DNA from: Bactericera cockerelli
Taxonomy: Eukaryota; Arthropoda; Insecta; Hemiptera; Triozidae
Direction: 5' to 3'
Length of the DNA stretch: 64,000 bases
Assembly: GCA_024516035.1 (NCBI GenBank)
Contig: CM044967.1
Location: forward strand, 4,210,859 to 4,274,858
The notes under the pieces are model-generated. The model saw only the letters and a list, made by a program, of their open reading frames with translations. It was not told the DNA's origin and did not search any database. A program made the translations under genes and the position numbers. Shown here one piece after another: positions 33,718 through 44,515 of this stretch. Numbering within the stretch: the stretch's first letter is position 1; each line of letters opens with the position of its first letter.

Positions 33718-33900
33718 TAATAATAATAAAACTCTTTTTGGAAAGTAACCACCAAGCGAGGTTAATGTTTAAAGCATTTTCCACCACCTAACCCTCAGAG
33801 TCTTATTATTATGTGGTCATATAATCAAATAAATAAGGAAAAATTCATGCATTGGGTGGAATGCGAACCAACGGATCCCCACGCTACCTGGATTACCAGA
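33718..33900 (-). mobile_element. SINE family S1, head-truncated
   Basis: AAT tail, CTCTTTTTGGAAAGTAACC, body and box B (TGGTTCGCATTCC) on the minus strand. It stops at TCTGGTAATCCAGG. Confidence 0.75.
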
Positions 33901-33951
33901 CTTCTTTACTATATTTTTATTAACTAATGGAGGATTCAGATATTTCATGAC

Positions 33952-34255
33952 CGACCTCAGTAGCTCGATAGGATGGACTTGCAGCCTGGAGGTCGCTGGA
34001 TTGACGCGCACGTATGGCTAATAATTTAGGAAATATCACATTTGTGTTAATCATAATTCATAATAGTATAGTATAGTAGTGCTTTATTTAGACTGTCGGC
34101 TCGAGACAGGGAGTCCCATTATGCTAACAGTTTTAATCGTCAGAATTACTCAAACTCACATGCGCTGCTAATTTTTTACAGTGCTTGAGACTCGAACCAC
34201 TGACCTCCAGTTAAGGAGTCCGCCACCCTATCGATCCAGCTACTGAGCTCGGCGA
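33952..34255. mobile_element. Two S2 fragments; one split by an 85-bp insert
   Basis: 33952-34010 is a plus-strand S2 head. 34027-34255 is a minus-strand S2 split at GTGTTAATCATAAT/AATCGTCAGAATTACTC by a segment (about 34047-34130) with AGTAGTGCTTTATTTAGACT. That segment also stands alone at 52537-52610. Confidence 0.65.
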
Positions 34256-34489
34256 TGGATACATATGAGAAATAGTAAAGCGAGTTTGAGTGGTTGTGCC
34301 ATCATGAGTGTTATTAAAACAAATACGATTTATATGGAAGATTCATGGAAATGATCGATGATCAAGAGTATTTTTCTTCGTGATTTTACATTTAAAAGAA
34401 TTCTGTACCATATTATTATATCATGCTTTATTAGAAAGACAAAGTATACAACTTGAGTATTTACAATATAAAATAGTTTGAAAATTAAT

Positions 34490-34645
34490 TAGCCGACCTC
34501 AGTAGCTTGATGGATAAGGTGGTGGACTTATAACCTGGAGGTCGGTGGTTCAAGTCCCGGTTTCAGCGTAGATTTAGTAAAGCGAGTTTGAATAGTTGTG
34601 ATATCACGAAAGTGATTTACAGAAATATATAACTTAAAACTTTTT
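34490..34645 (+). mobile_element. SINE family S2 with 16-bp TSD
   Basis: TAGTTTGAAAATTAAT at 34474-34489 and 34646-34661. Head GCCGACCTCAGTAGCTTGAT, box B GGTTCAAGTCCCGG, GATATCACGAAAGTGATTTA, tail ATATAACTTAAAACTTTT. This is one of the youngest S2 copies. Confidence 0.92.
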
Positions 34646-34678
34646 TAGTTTGAAAATTAATAAATGATAAAATTGTTT

Positions 34679-34768
34679 GAAAATAAATAAATAAATAAAA
34701 GAAAATAATACCATGTCCTAACTAAAAGACGGGGTTTTCGCCTGCGGCAATCTCTTCCACCCAACCCA
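34679..34768 (-). mobile_element. LT tail core
   Basis: Minus strand GGGTTGGGTGGAAGAGATTG, hairpin TTGCC-GCA-GGCGA, CCCCGTCTTTTAGTTAGGAC, ending in AAAT repeats. Confidence 0.7.
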
Positions 34769-34996
34769 CCACATCAGTTTATCCAGATATTCAGCTTCAT
34801 ACCTTGTTTTAGGACTTCGGTTTTCTGAGCTCCACCAGACAGCCTCATTTTGCGAGCTCCCATCTGTCGACGCTCATAAAGCAGAAAAATCTATCCTGGG
34901 ATGTTTGGAGCTCGGAGAAGTAGATAATATTGTAAGATGATATCAGGAGTAGGTAATAATTGATGCTTACATTATAAATTTAATATTTTTCAAATT

Positions 34997-35119
34997 ATAA
35001 TAACACTCTTTAGTGGAAGGTAACCACCAGGCGAGGTTAATGCTCAAAGCGTTTTCTACTACCTAACCCTCAGAGTCTTATTATTATGTGGTCAAAAACT
35101 CAAACTAATGAGGAAAAAC
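34997..35119 (-). mobile_element. SINE family S1, 3' half
   Basis: AAT tail, CACTCTTTAGTGGAAGG, body up to TTTTTCCTCATTAGTTTGAG. The tRNA-like head is absent. Confidence 0.8.
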
Positions 35120-35875
35120 ACTGCCAATTATGGACTCTATACTTCCTCGTGATTGTTTCACATTGTTAACACGTGCCAATTTTGAGATTTTATACTAAAT
35201 TACTTGTATCTCCAAAACGACTGCACCGATTTTCTTCAAATTTGTTTTATATGGTAGAAAATTATTTTTTCTACATTCTAGATTCCACAAAAATTTCTGT
35301 ATCGGCAAGTCGTGGTCCTTATTTTTTGACTTTTTTGTCCAAAATTTCGGATTTTCTTAAATATCAGAGTCTAATTATAATTAATTAAAAAATATATATA
35401 AATAGCCTATGTAAAACAATTATATGCATACACACACAAAATTTCATTAAAATCGGGTGTACCGTTCACGAGATATAAGCGTTTAAGTAAAAAGTTAGTG
35501 GTCAGGCGCATGGGCTCTTTCACCAAGAACCGCTAGTACGAATTCGATGAATTTAAAATGGGACCATCTACAGAATGTCTCCTAGATGTGTGCAAAATTT
35601 CATCAAAATCGGTCGAGTAGTTTCCGAGATTTGCGCGTTACAAGGAATCGTTTTAACAGACCGACAGACCGACAGACCGACAGACCGACAGAACGACAGA
35701 CCGACAGACCGACAGACCGACAGACAGACACAAAACCAAATTTGCTCAGGAGGTTATGAAACGTCCAGAAATCTGAAAAAAATTGAAATCGGAGCAAAAA
35801 AATATTTTTTTTTACAAAAACGAACACAATACTTCCGATTTCTAATATTAGAAATTTCTCGGAAGTAAAATTCAT
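35120..35875 (+). repeat. Dispersed repeat with (GACAGACC)n
   Basis: GTGCAAAATTTCATCAAAAT and CGGTCGAGTAGTTTCC are motifs of insect repeats. They precede an 8-bp microsatellite (ACCGACAG/GACAGACC, 35661-35731). GCATACACACACAAAATTTC at about 35428 gives a second decayed copy. CACAATACTTCCGATTTC at 35826 is shared with about 29424. The frames through it are period artefacts. Confidence 0.6.
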
Positions 35876-35889
35876 GCTCTCTCGATTCA

Positions 35890-36370
35890 TCTCAACAAAG
35901 GTCAGTTGGGTTTGTAAGTTTGGATTAAAATTAATAACATAATAGCTGATGTGGTATACATTTATGTAATATTCACATATTTCACCTGATTATAATGATT
36001 GACTGATTATTTTATATACAAATACTAGTAAGTATATACAAAAAAGAAGAATTTTTTTTACTCAAACATAAATTTTAGTCCATCCAACAAATACCAGCTT
36101 TCCATCAATCATTGTTCATCAATCAGGTGACCAGAAGAATTGTTATTGTTTTTTTAGAGGAACTAGCCAGAATCTTAACAAGGTCTTAAACTGAATCAAT
36201 TCGGTACTGTCGAACTTCTTGTCTACTAAAACCAATTAGTCAGAAACAGGTAGATTAACTATCTAGCAAACAGTAAACATTCAATTTGTAATTGGAACTA
36301 TTGGAAGTAGGTATAGGAACTTTGATAATATTGTTCGCTGCAAAATGAAAATTTCCTTGGCAATAATTAT
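35890..36370. other. No recognised feature
   Basis: AT-rich. It ends in a frame starting ATG at 36345 that encodes MKISLAIIIC and then shifts out of phase with the following open frame. Confidence 0.4.
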
Positions 36371-36372
36371 TT

Positions 36373-36579
36373 GCTTCAGACGTCGAGGATTTTTCTAATT
36401 ATCTACTCAAGACAGACGAGATGAAGGAATTTCCCTTGACCCAAGCAGACTGTCTGGCGCCTAGTTCTGAAGAGGCTCAAGTTTCTGTGAGTTCAATTTG
36501 CTCAGTTGAAAAAGAAGAACCCACAGTGTATTATAATCTGGCTGATTCAGAATCCCAAGCTAGATCCAGCTTGACTTGA
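36373..36579 (+). CDS. Unrecognised coding-like frame, possible terminal exon
   Basis: Sixty-eight sense codons then TGA (36577-36579). The peptide is acidic and S/E-rich (DFSNYLLKTDEMKEFP, SSEEAQVSVSSICSVEKEEP, YYNLADSESQARSSLT) and unlike the I/K/N/F noise of random frames here. TTTGCTTCAG ends at 36379 and could be a splice acceptor, making 36380-36579 a last exon. Alternatively, the hydrophobic MKISLAIIIC frame just upstream (36345) would be its signal peptide if one frame change separates them. No family was recognised, and it may be a pseudogene or chance. Confidence 0.3.
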   Translation, partial: ASDVEDFSNYLLKTDEMKEFPLTQADCLAPSSEEAQVSVSSICSVEKEEPTVYYNLADSESQARSSLT

Positions 36580-36776
36580 GAAGCGAAGGATCAGATATTA
36601 CAATGATACAGGTCACAATGCTGATAGCACTAATATTACTACTTCTAGTACTTTTTTTATATATAGCACAATTACTTTTAGTACTTGTGCTATTTATGTA
36701 GATATAACCACTGCTATATCTGTAGGAGGCTCATTGTAAAAAAAAATATTATCGCCGCAATCATTATCATAAAAGG

Positions 36777-36989
36777 TGCACTGGTAGTCAAGTGGTTAAC
36801 GCGTTAATCTTGTAATCCAGGTAGCTTAGGGATCCGTTGGTTCGAATCCCACCCAGTGCATGATTTTTCCTCATTCAATTGAGTTTGTGGCCACATGATA
36901 ATAAGACTCCGAGGGTTAGGTGGTAGAAAATTATTTAAGCTTTAACCTCACCTGGTGGTTACCATATACTGAAGAATATTATTATTATA
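36777..36989 (+). mobile_element. SINE family S1, full length
   Basis: GTGCACTGGTAGTCAAGTGG, TTGGTTCGAATCCCACCC, body GACTCCGAGGGTTAGG, decayed 3' end ACTGAAGAATATTATTATT. Confidence 0.85.
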
Positions 36990-38180
36990 ATAAAAAACGC
37001 ACTTGAAAGTAAATCGCTATAATGATATAATTAATAGATAAATAAAATGAATCTTTTCATAGATGGATGACATCAACAAAAAAAAATATTATGTATGTCC
37101 TAATAAATAGTTGTCATGTAAAAAGATTTTACGAGTGTAAAAGTATACGAATTTGTTGAAAAGGAAAGTACCTTTTAATCCCTTTTCAATCTAGCAGTTC
37201 TATTTGGTGGTATTATGACGTGGCAGGTACTTACCAAGGTTACTTTTTGACTCATGATATTTAAAGAATTTTGATGGGGATATTTTGTTGGGAATATTGG
37301 TTTCTTGGGCACCCAGAAGTAATGATTTTGTATCCCTTTATTTGTTTAGAGTAGGGTTAGTGTTTGGTGTAGGATATAAATTAATAAATTTTGATAGTCA
37401 GTCAATTGAAATTGAAAAGCAAGAAGTTGTACTCATAACATGGTCGAATTCCCTAATAAAGAAAAATGAAGCATTGAGTTGAGGTACAAAATCGAGAAAC
37501 GAAACTCGCTGTCTAGATTACCAGACGAGGGCTCTAACCACTCAAGCACCAATGAAATGCATATTATATCAGATCCATGTACATAATATATGTTATACAT
37601 TTAATTATATAACTTCTCCCTTTTCTGTTTATACTTACTAAAACATACTGAATTATTTCACTCTTTTAGGAACCTCACGTATTTAAGCATAGATTTTATC
37701 GGACTGATCCCAAGCATCTTCCAATAGTAATTTATTGTAACCCTAATTTGGTTTGGTCCTTAGTTTAACCTTACTGAGGGACCTATTCTGTTACTTTAAT
37801 ACTTTAATACATAACTGAACATTTAGTTTTGAACATCTTTAAAAAATGCATTAAAAAAGTTCATATCCCACTGATAAAATTGTGTGTAAATACCTTTACC
37901 TTAGTATCTATGTTAATGCTTGTAATTTTAGAAGCACATTTTACTGTACCATAACTCATAAGGTTTACAAACAAAATATAAAGAATATAGCATGTATTTA
38001 CCAAGTTCTTGAAATATTCAATTAGATAGATAAAACTTATCAATCAGTCGAATCAGTCAAAATAAAAAAGTGAGAAGCTCCATAATAAATTTAAAATTTT
38101 AAAGATTCTTTTGCCTTCCATATCAGGTGAGACTTACCACAAAAGCAGACTAGCGCAGATGTCTCGGAATTCGTATGTTC
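36990..38180. other. No recognised gene
   Basis: Contains E-family edges at about 37612-37636 and 38052-38078, and a faint S1-like head trace at 37514-37555. Frames 37285-37482 and 37861-38043 lack recognisable domains. Confidence 0.4.
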
Positions 38181-38184
38181 AATA

Positions 38185-38345
38185 ATAATAATTCCGTGTC
38201 CGTGAGATAGGGACAGATACCTAAATCACGGTGGTGAGAGGCTTATATGGACGCCCAGATCCAATGTCTAGGCTCCTTTCATGTCCATTGATTCTATTTG
38301 GTTTTAACTTTTAACGTCCTAACCTGAGGTAGACCTGTTCAATTT
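38185..38345 (-). mobile_element. S3c 3' module, 5'-truncated
   Basis: An (AAT)n end, TTCCGTGTCCGTGAGATAGG, CCTAAATCACGGTGGTGAG and TTGATTCTATTTGGTTTTAA. It corresponds to the 3' half of 53509-53863. Confidence 0.65.
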
Positions 38346-38435
38346 CATGAGCTATTCGAATACCTAGAGCCTTAACACTCGAATCAGGTAAAACAGAAAA
38401 GTTGTACTAGATGTGCATAAAAATCAAAACATACC

Positions 38436-38495
38436 TGGAACTCTTTCCAGAAAGCACTCTCAGACTCAAAGTCAAAAGCTCCCCCTAACAATCAA
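38436..38495. repeat. Foldback element, single arm
   Basis: CTCTTTCCAGAAAGCACTCT followed by a CAAAAGCTCCCCCTAACAAT stretch corresponds to the left arm at 381-440. Confidence 0.5.
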
Positions 38496-38524
38496 AAATC
38501 GTTTAAACAATAATTATAATATCG

Positions 38525-38702
38525 CCTTATTTATACTGCCCGATTAGGACTATTAAGTCCCATTATTCCAGCAGTAAGCTCAAGACGTATTATTATGTGG
38601 TAAAAATCCCAAATGGGAGGAAAACTTGTCAAATGGGAGGAAGCTGGGTTTCGAACCTCTGGATTCACAGAGTGCCGCCTTTACCACTGAGCTACCGGGA
38701 CA
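38525..38702 (-). mobile_element. SINE family S4, with small internal repeat
   Basis: Full S4 layout. AAATGGGAGGAAAACTTGTC is followed by a second AAATGGGAGGAAG, replacing part of the segment before the box B, so this copy has a local duplication and deletion. Confidence 0.8.
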
Positions 38703-38721
38703 TGTAATAATGGGGCAGGGG

Positions 38722-38892
38722 GAGCTACACACATTAATCTCACCCAGCCTGGGTTGAGCCGGAAATGCCAGTCTCACGTGTTCGGAGGGAACAGAATTTC
38801 CTGTTAGAAAATTCTGCCCCCAACCGGGAATCGAACTCAGAATCTCTAGACTTAGAGCAGTAGTCACAACCGTTACACTATGAAGCCTGGCT
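38722..38892 (-). mobile_element. SINE family S3, 5' part
   Basis: Minus strand: AGCCAGGCTTCATAGTGTAA head, GAGTTCGATTCCCGG box B, to CCAGGCTGGGTGAG. It sits directly beside the S4 head. Confidence 0.75.
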
Positions 38893-39039
38893 CCAATATA
38901 AGTGTTTTGTAAATAATGTAGTTCTGTTTAAATAATTAAATAAATGAATTCAAATTCACTAGTTCTCGTTCTCTCACTGAACTTAAGCAACGTCCAGCGT
39001 GTTTAGAACTCTGATTGGAGACCATTCAAATTCGAACTC

Positions 39040-39170
39040 TCGTCATGCTGCCTATTATCGGTCCCGCTCAGGCTGGATGAGGTTAATTTGATTGGCTGGT
39101 CTGTGAGTGTCCAGTGAATCGAGGATAAACCCCCGTCGTGATATGACCATACAATTGAAAGCAACGTTTA
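39040..39170 (+). mobile_element. S3-related repeat (S3b)
   Basis: CAGGCTGGATGAGGTTAATT, GAGGATAAACCCCCGTCGTG and ATATGACCATACAATTGAAA align with the inverse of 22400-22545. Confidence 0.55.
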
Positions 39171-39298
39171 AACTCGAGAAAAAAATCAAATGAAATTTAA
39201 ATTCTCATCTTAGAAGCCAAATAAAAATGGCTTAGGATGGGTCCTCTGTGTACAAAAAAAAATGAAAATAAAACAAATGATTTATTATTATTTATATA

Positions 39299-39456
39299 TG
39301 CCACAGGCAATAACCCCGCCCTTTAGGACATTAGCTTCATTCTCTTTTTTGTTCTTGTTTATTTGTTCAATCTATTTATTTTTCTTTATAATTTCATTGT
39401 ATTTTACTGTATAAATATTTTTGTCTTACCTAATAAAGCATACAATATTAATAATA
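39299..39456 (+). mobile_element. LT tail, 5'-truncated at the hairpin
   Basis: Starts inside the hairpin (TGCC-ACA-GGCAATAA), then CCCCGCCCTTTAGGAC, CCTAATAAAGC and ATTAATAATAAT. Confidence 0.65.
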
Positions 39457-39907
39457 ATGCACACGGGCCGGAACTTGCTATGGCACACTGCCGTACCCAG
39501 ATCCGATATTATAATCTCGAAGAAAGTTCGACATTATAATCCTGATCTTATACAGAAAAGTTTTGTCGAGTGCCCGAGGTCACGTTCTTTGAACCTCACC
39601 TGTTGGAACCAAATGTCAACCAACCTCTTCACCATACGGAATGTGGTCGGATCCTTCTGCGAGCAGTAGGTTATCAAATTTGTGTTAACCACTTGAGTGA
39701 TGTCACAGTTACTAAAACCAGGTGGATTATTATTATGTTATACATAAAATAAATAAATTCAATTGAAAAATTAAAATGTTAGCAAAAAACCAGTTTGAAA
39801 ATAATCTCCATATTTGGGAATCCCAAAATTCGAAATCCTCTTCAATCTGCATTGTCATACTTTTTAACCACTTTTCTGCTACATCTTATGCATTTTCTGG
39901 GTCAATC

Positions 39908-40000
39908 ACTCAGTCCGGGTTGCTCAATGGTCAAGGCGTAGGTCTGGTAATCCAGAGGTCGGTTATTCGAAACCCAGCCTTGACATGACAAGGTATCTTC
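39908..40000 (+). mobile_element. S4-like SINE head, diverged
   Basis: GTCCGGGTTGCTCAATGG, CTGGTAATCCAGAGGTCGG, box-B region TTATTCGAAACCC and ACATGACAAGGTATC. This is a separate subfamily, with AATCCAGAGG also seen at 44931-44985. Confidence 0.6.
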
Positions 40001-40329
40001 CCGTTTTGACCTATGTCTTTGATGACCTATGACGTTTTGATTTGTCTTTGATTTACTACTGAAATTATGAGACTTATTATAGTCTTCATTGGGCAGTTCA
40101 AATACGGCGAAATTATTATTATTATTTTATTAACCTCTCTGTGTGATGGTAGGACCGGAAAGGCGATAGTCGCGGGTCCTCTGCCTAGGAGTAGACGGAA
40201 TTTTTGTCAGAAAATTCTGCCCGAAATGTGGACAATGATCTAGTTAGACAACTGTTCACCACGGACGTTTATTTTATTACTAAATGATTAAAATTAAGAT
40301 AAATCAGACCCTGCGTTAAAAACGATTAT

Positions 40330-40690
40330 CTTCTTCTGCTTTCACTCTGTCTTATCTCGCTTAAGCAGGGTCGACGTTCTTCAATCTCATAGTTGAGGTT
40401 GGTTGGTTTTGGCACATTTTTTACTGCTGGATGCCCTTCCTAACGCCAACGATTCTATTTTGATTTATCGTCCTGGATTAGGACGGAGGTTTTACCCTCC
40501 ATTCGCTGGGAATCGTACCAGCTACCCACATTAACCTCACCCAGCCTGTGTAGGGCCGGAAATGCCAGCCTCACTTGTACAGAGGAAACAGAACTATCTT
40601 TGTGAAAAATTTGCTCCGACCGAGGATCGAACTCAGGATCTCTAGACTAAGGGCAGTAGTCACAACCGTTACGACACGGAGGCTGGCCTC
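40330..40690 (-). mobile_element. SINE family S3, full length with short TSD
   Basis: AACGATTAT at 40321-40329 and 40694-40702. GAA tail (inverse CTTCTTCTGC), CAGGGTCGACGTTCTTCAA, body, box B and head GCCAGCCTCCGTGTCGTAAC. Confidence 0.88.
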
Positions 40691-40730
40691 AATAACGATT
40701 ATAATATTAACTATATATCTTTCAGTCAAC

Positions 40731-40871
40731 TTTAGTGGAAGGTAACCACTAACCGTGATTAATGCTCAAATCAATTTCTACCACCAAAGCCTCAGGGTGC
40801 TATTTTCGTGGTCATATATAAACTCAAATCAATGAGGAAAAAATGATACATTGGGTGGGATTCAAACCAAC
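40731..40871 (-). mobile_element. SINE family S1, head-truncated
   Basis: CTTTAGTGGAAGGTAACCAC through the box-B edge TTGGTTTGAATCCC (minus strand). It stops before the rest of the head. Confidence 0.7.
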
Positions 40872-40896
40872 AATAATATTAATTTTTCAAATATAC

Positions 40897-41040
40897 TGAC
40901 CTCAGTAGCTTGATCGATAAGGCGGCGGACTTGTAACCTGGAGGTTCGATGGTTCGATTCCCGGTTTCAGCGTAGATTTAGTAAAGCGAGTTTCAGTAGT
41001 TATGATATCACGAAAGTGATCAACACAAATATGACAACTT
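40897..41040 (+). mobile_element. SINE family S2, full length
   Basis: TGACCTCAGTAGCTTGATCG, box-B region TGGTTCGATTCCCGG, TATCACGAAAGTGATCAACA, ending ATATGACAACTTTT. Confidence 0.87.
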
Positions 41041-41345
41041 TTAATATTTTGCCTTTCGCTCCAAGTCTTGTAACACCGCGATGTCCCGGATGACATAATA
41101 ACTCATAATGGCGACGTAGGCAGTGGTGGGTCATAACTCTAAATCAATAGTCTCGTATAGACAGTGTCCCGTCGTTAAAGATGGTCCAGCAGTTTGGTAA
41201 AGTTCAAAGCTTGACACTAATATAGAATGGTTACGTATATCTCTGAAACGGAAGATGAGATCACGCGTCTGCCATGCTATCATATTTGTGTTCATCACAA
41301 AATATGTAACTAGTAACTACTTGTCATAATGGCTCAAAACACTCA

Positions 41346-41520
41346 AGGGTTGGGTGGAAGAGATTGCCATGGGCAATAAGCCCGCCCTTTAGTTAGGACA
41401 TCTGTATATATTTTCTATATGTTATTCATCTAGTTTATATTGTTCTATATTTTGTATATTTCATCGCTACGGAAATAAAAACGACTGTGAAACACTCATC
41501 TCTAATAAAATAAATAAAAA
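41346..41520 (+). mobile_element. LT core joined to TF tail
   Basis: GGGTTGGGTGGAAGAGATTG, hairpin TTGCC-ATG-GGCAA and GCCCGCCCTTTAGTTAGGAC lead into CGACTGTGAAACACTCATC and an A-rich end. The same order as 21964-22262 supports a single composite element. Confidence 0.6.
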
Positions 41521-41529
41521 AAATATTAT

Positions 41530-41673
41530 TTCTTTGTTAATCTTAATCGTGTTATCAATTTTACTACTCGAACTCGCTTTACTAAAATTATATTTTTTCT
41601 GCCATACTAGAGCCTCGAACCACTGACCTCTAGGTTACGAGTCCGCGCGTTATCGATTGACCTACTAAAATCG
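41530..41673 (-). mobile_element. SINE family S2, diverged
   Basis: The body ATCAATTTTACTACTCGAAC and box-B region (TGGTTCGAGGCTC) have decayed. The head remains as GGTCAATCGATAAC. Confidence 0.65.
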
Positions 41674-41776
41674 ATTATTCATTAGTAATTTGAAACACAC
41701 ATAATAATATTGTATGCATATTATTTTCAATTTATCCGTACAAAAATAATTAATATATCCAATTACCATGCGGGGT

Positions 41777-41957
41777 TATTATGTCACAATTTTAGTGGGT
41801 AGCGCAGAATTATAGGACTTTTCCGTTTCTTTAATATCCCAATATCTTATTTTTGCCTATAATTCCACCACTGGTCGCTGCTAACATTAAAGCAGCTACT
41901 CATTTTTCCTCGCGAGATATGAGTGGACCCCGAACACCCAAGTGCAGAGCACTAAAT
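41777..41957 (-). mobile_element. SINE family S6, body
   Basis: TTATGTCACAATTTTAGTGG, CCAATATCTTATTTTTGCC and GCTGCTAACATTAAAGCAGC (perfect hairpin), to CCAAGTGCAGAGCA. The tRNA-like head is missing. Confidence 0.75.
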
Positions 41958-42225
41958 AATCTATGTATAATTAAGTGAATGGACACAACGTCCAAAATTC
42001 AACAATCCCTTTCTAATTGAGCGATAACCGTATGTATGGCTTATGACTAAAATTAATTACTAAATAAATTACGGAATAGTTAGTGGGACGGATACAAATG
42101 AGAAAGGAAAGTAATTATTGGCAAACTGTTGTCAATGTTGGACTTCTATTTTTTTTTTTTTTTTTCTCTTTTTTTATCCATAATATATTTACCTCTGTCT
42201 TTGTACCATACATTTATAACGTTTA
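41958..42225. other. No feature; poly-T tract
   Basis: A T-rich run lies at about 42150-42176. Nothing else was recognised. Confidence 0.5.
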
Positions 42226-42431
42226 TAATAATAATACTCTTTAGTGGAAGGTAACCACCAGGCGAGGTCAATGCTAAGCATTTTCTACCACGTAACCCTC
42301 AGAGTCTTATTATTATGTGGTCACAAACTCAAGTAAATTAGGAAAAACTCATGCGTTGGGATTCGAACCAACGGATCCCTACGCTACCTGGATTACCAGA
42401 CTAGCACCTTAACCACTTCACTACTAATGTA
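42226..42431 (-). mobile_element. SINE family S1
   Basis: AAT tail through head GTACATTAGTAGTGAAGTGG (minus strand). Box B GGTTCGAATCCC is intact, while the GGGTGGGATT part is shortened. Confidence 0.82.
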
Positions 42432-42497
42432 CGATTAATGTGAAAATAAAACTTTTTTTTCTTCTAATTCTAAGAAAATATGTAAATTAAATAATGC

Positions 42498-42583
42498 GAC
42501 TTTTTTGGTGAACTTGGGACTTAATCCATTGACCTTAAGGTTACAAGTAACGCCGCTTTATTGATCTATCTACTGAGGTCGAT
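42498..42583 (-). mobile_element. S2 SINE head, diverged
   Basis: CGACCTCAGTAGATAGATCA with box-B region TGGATTAAGTCCC. The body is lost. Confidence 0.55.
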
Positions 42584-42876
42584 GATGTATATCCAATAGG
42601 TATTTGATCATTGCATTAAAAAAATAAAAAAAGTTATCATCTTAAAGTTATTAGGTGCTCTAAGGAGCTGCGGAACTGCAGCATCCCCAGACGAAAAGGA
42701 AAAAAGAAGTTTTTTCTTATATCCTAGGACCTAGATCATACACAGTGAAAATCATCACACATTTCTAGAATAATAAATTTAAATGTATAATTATTGGCTT
42801 GGTAAACAAACTCAAACTTGTAAACTACTATAAGAGCGACTCTATAAATTCCATTTTAGTCCGCTTTATGTGGCAA

Positions 42877-43100
42877 TAATAATAATAATTATAACACTCT
42901 TTAGTGGAAGGTAACCACCAGGCGAGGTTAATGCTCAAAGCATTTTCTACCACCTAACCCTCAGAGTCTTATTATTATGTGGTTAAAAACTCAAAGTAAT
43001 GAGGAAAAATTCATTCACTGGGTGGGATTCAAAACAACGGACCCCTACGCTACATGGCTCACCAGTCTAGCGCTTTAACCACTTGACTACCAGTGCACTG
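42877..43100 (-). mobile_element. SINE family S1, full length
   Basis: AAT tail, CACTCTTTAGTGGAAGG, body, box-B region TTTTGAATCCC and head AGTGCACTGGTAGTCAAGTG. Confidence 0.87.
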
Positions 43101-43645
43101 TTTTTTTCCCCCCTTTTTTTTTCCACCGGCCGCGCCTGATTAGATCCATCTATGGATTAAGTACACGTTGTAGGAGCATAAGTATAAGTAAATACACCTC
43201 AGAGGTGTATATTTCTATACTGCTTTTACTGTTGATCCTGATGTTTTACTCCCATATAGGTGTAGTTGTTTATTAAGTAGTAGGTATGCTAGTCAGTAGG
43301 ACTAAAGTGTTACGCCGGCCGCATTCATTGTTCTCAAGAAGGTTACTTTGTACTAGACCTAGATTATCCTGGCCAGAGATAAGCCGAGGATCTGCATAGC
43401 ATGCAACCTGTGCGTCCCACGCAACATTAGGCGTGAAAAGCGAATCGTGAACTTCTCACTATCTTCCGTAGTTGATTAAAAAAAAAAAAAACAAATAAAA
43501 AATATTACTGTATACTGTACTTCAAAATATCAACATAAAAAAATAATGTATCTTTTTAAATGCACGGTCGAGTGTTGATGAGAAAGCTGGATCCGCGAGG
43601 TCAAACAGGGGAAACTGTTCAGCCGGCAAGATTTGCAAAATATAT
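43101..43645. other. No recognised feature
   Basis: Begins with T/C runs. It includes CACCGGCCGCGCCTG and a second GCCGGCCGC-like patch at about 43314, possibly ends of an unclassified element. A run of about 13 A is at 43480-43492. Confidence 0.4.
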
Positions 43646-43649
43646 ATTT

Positions 43650-43787
43650 CTATTTATGTTAATCACTTTCGTGATATCACAACTACTCTAACTCGATTTA
43701 TTAAATCTACGCTGAAACCATGACTTGAACCACCGGCCTTCCGGTTTCTAAGTCCGCTGCCTTATCGATCAAGCTACTGAGGTCGGT
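43650..43787 (-). mobile_element. SINE family S2
   Basis: TTAATCACTTTCGTGATATC (inverse tail hairpin), box-B region GGTTCAAGTCATGG and head CCGACCTCAGTAGCTTGATC. Confidence 0.83.
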
Positions 43788-43820
43788 TTATTATTACTTT
43801 ATATAAAGAAAAGAAAATCT

Positions 43821-43980
43821 ATCCCGGTAGCTAAAGGCGGCACTCTGTGAATCCAGATATTCCAGAGGTCGCGGGTTCGAAACCCAGCCGGTACATGACA
43901 AGTTATCATCCCATTTGGGATTTTTACCACATAGTAATACGTCTCGTGCTTATTGCTGGAATAATGGTACTGTTAAGATA
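43821..43980 (+). mobile_element. SINE family S4, full length
   Basis: ATCCCGGTAGCTAAAGGCGG (lost part of box A), TCGCGGGTTCGAAACCCAGC, ATGACAAGTTATCATCCC and AATAATGGTACTGTTAAG-type tail. Confidence 0.82.
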
Positions 43981-44282
43981 GCCTTAACCGAGTAATGCAA
44001 TACAATACAATCCTGCAAGAATGAGACAAAAGAGTCCCTTTACTCTCAGAGCCTAATAGAGAAGACGTTTCAACCTAGTCTGGAAATAAATTTATTTTTT
44101 TATTTATAAAAATTCAGATCAAGCTTTATTACAATTTTATACACAATGAACATAATTATAATGTAATAATAAACAAAGCCTGATCATTGACTCAATTTCT
44201 TGACTCTCTTGAGAGCATAAGTTTGTGTTGAGAAAAATAAATTATTTTGTGTGACATTCGAGCTCATTAGATTATTTAGTTT

Positions 44283-44504
44283 GACATTTCCGGCCCTACC
44301 CAGGCTGGGTGAGGTTAATGTGGGTAGCTGGAACGATTTCCAGCGAATGGAGGGTAAAACCCCCGTCCTAATCCAGGACGTTAAATCAAATAGAATCGTT
44401 GGCGTTAGGAAGGGCATCGAGCCGTAAAAAATGTGCCAAAACCAACCAAAATCAACTATGAGGTTGAACAACGTCGACCCTGCTTGACAGAGTAAAAGAA
44501 GAAG
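44283..44504 (+). mobile_element. SINE family S3, 5'-truncated, with 11-bp TSD
   Basis: Starts inside the body (GACATTTCCGGCCCTACCCA) and ends AGTAAAAGAAGAAG. ATTCGAGCTCA is at 44256-44266 and 44505-44515. About 16 bp of filler separates the left duplication from the truncation point, as in abortive reverse transcription with end joining. Confidence 0.8.
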
Positions 44505-44515
44505 ATTCGAGCTCA

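Noticed and set aside
35575..35890. Paired frames across the GACAGACC microsatellite
   Set aside because: They arise from the 8-bp period. The surrounding sequence is a dispersed noncoding repeat.
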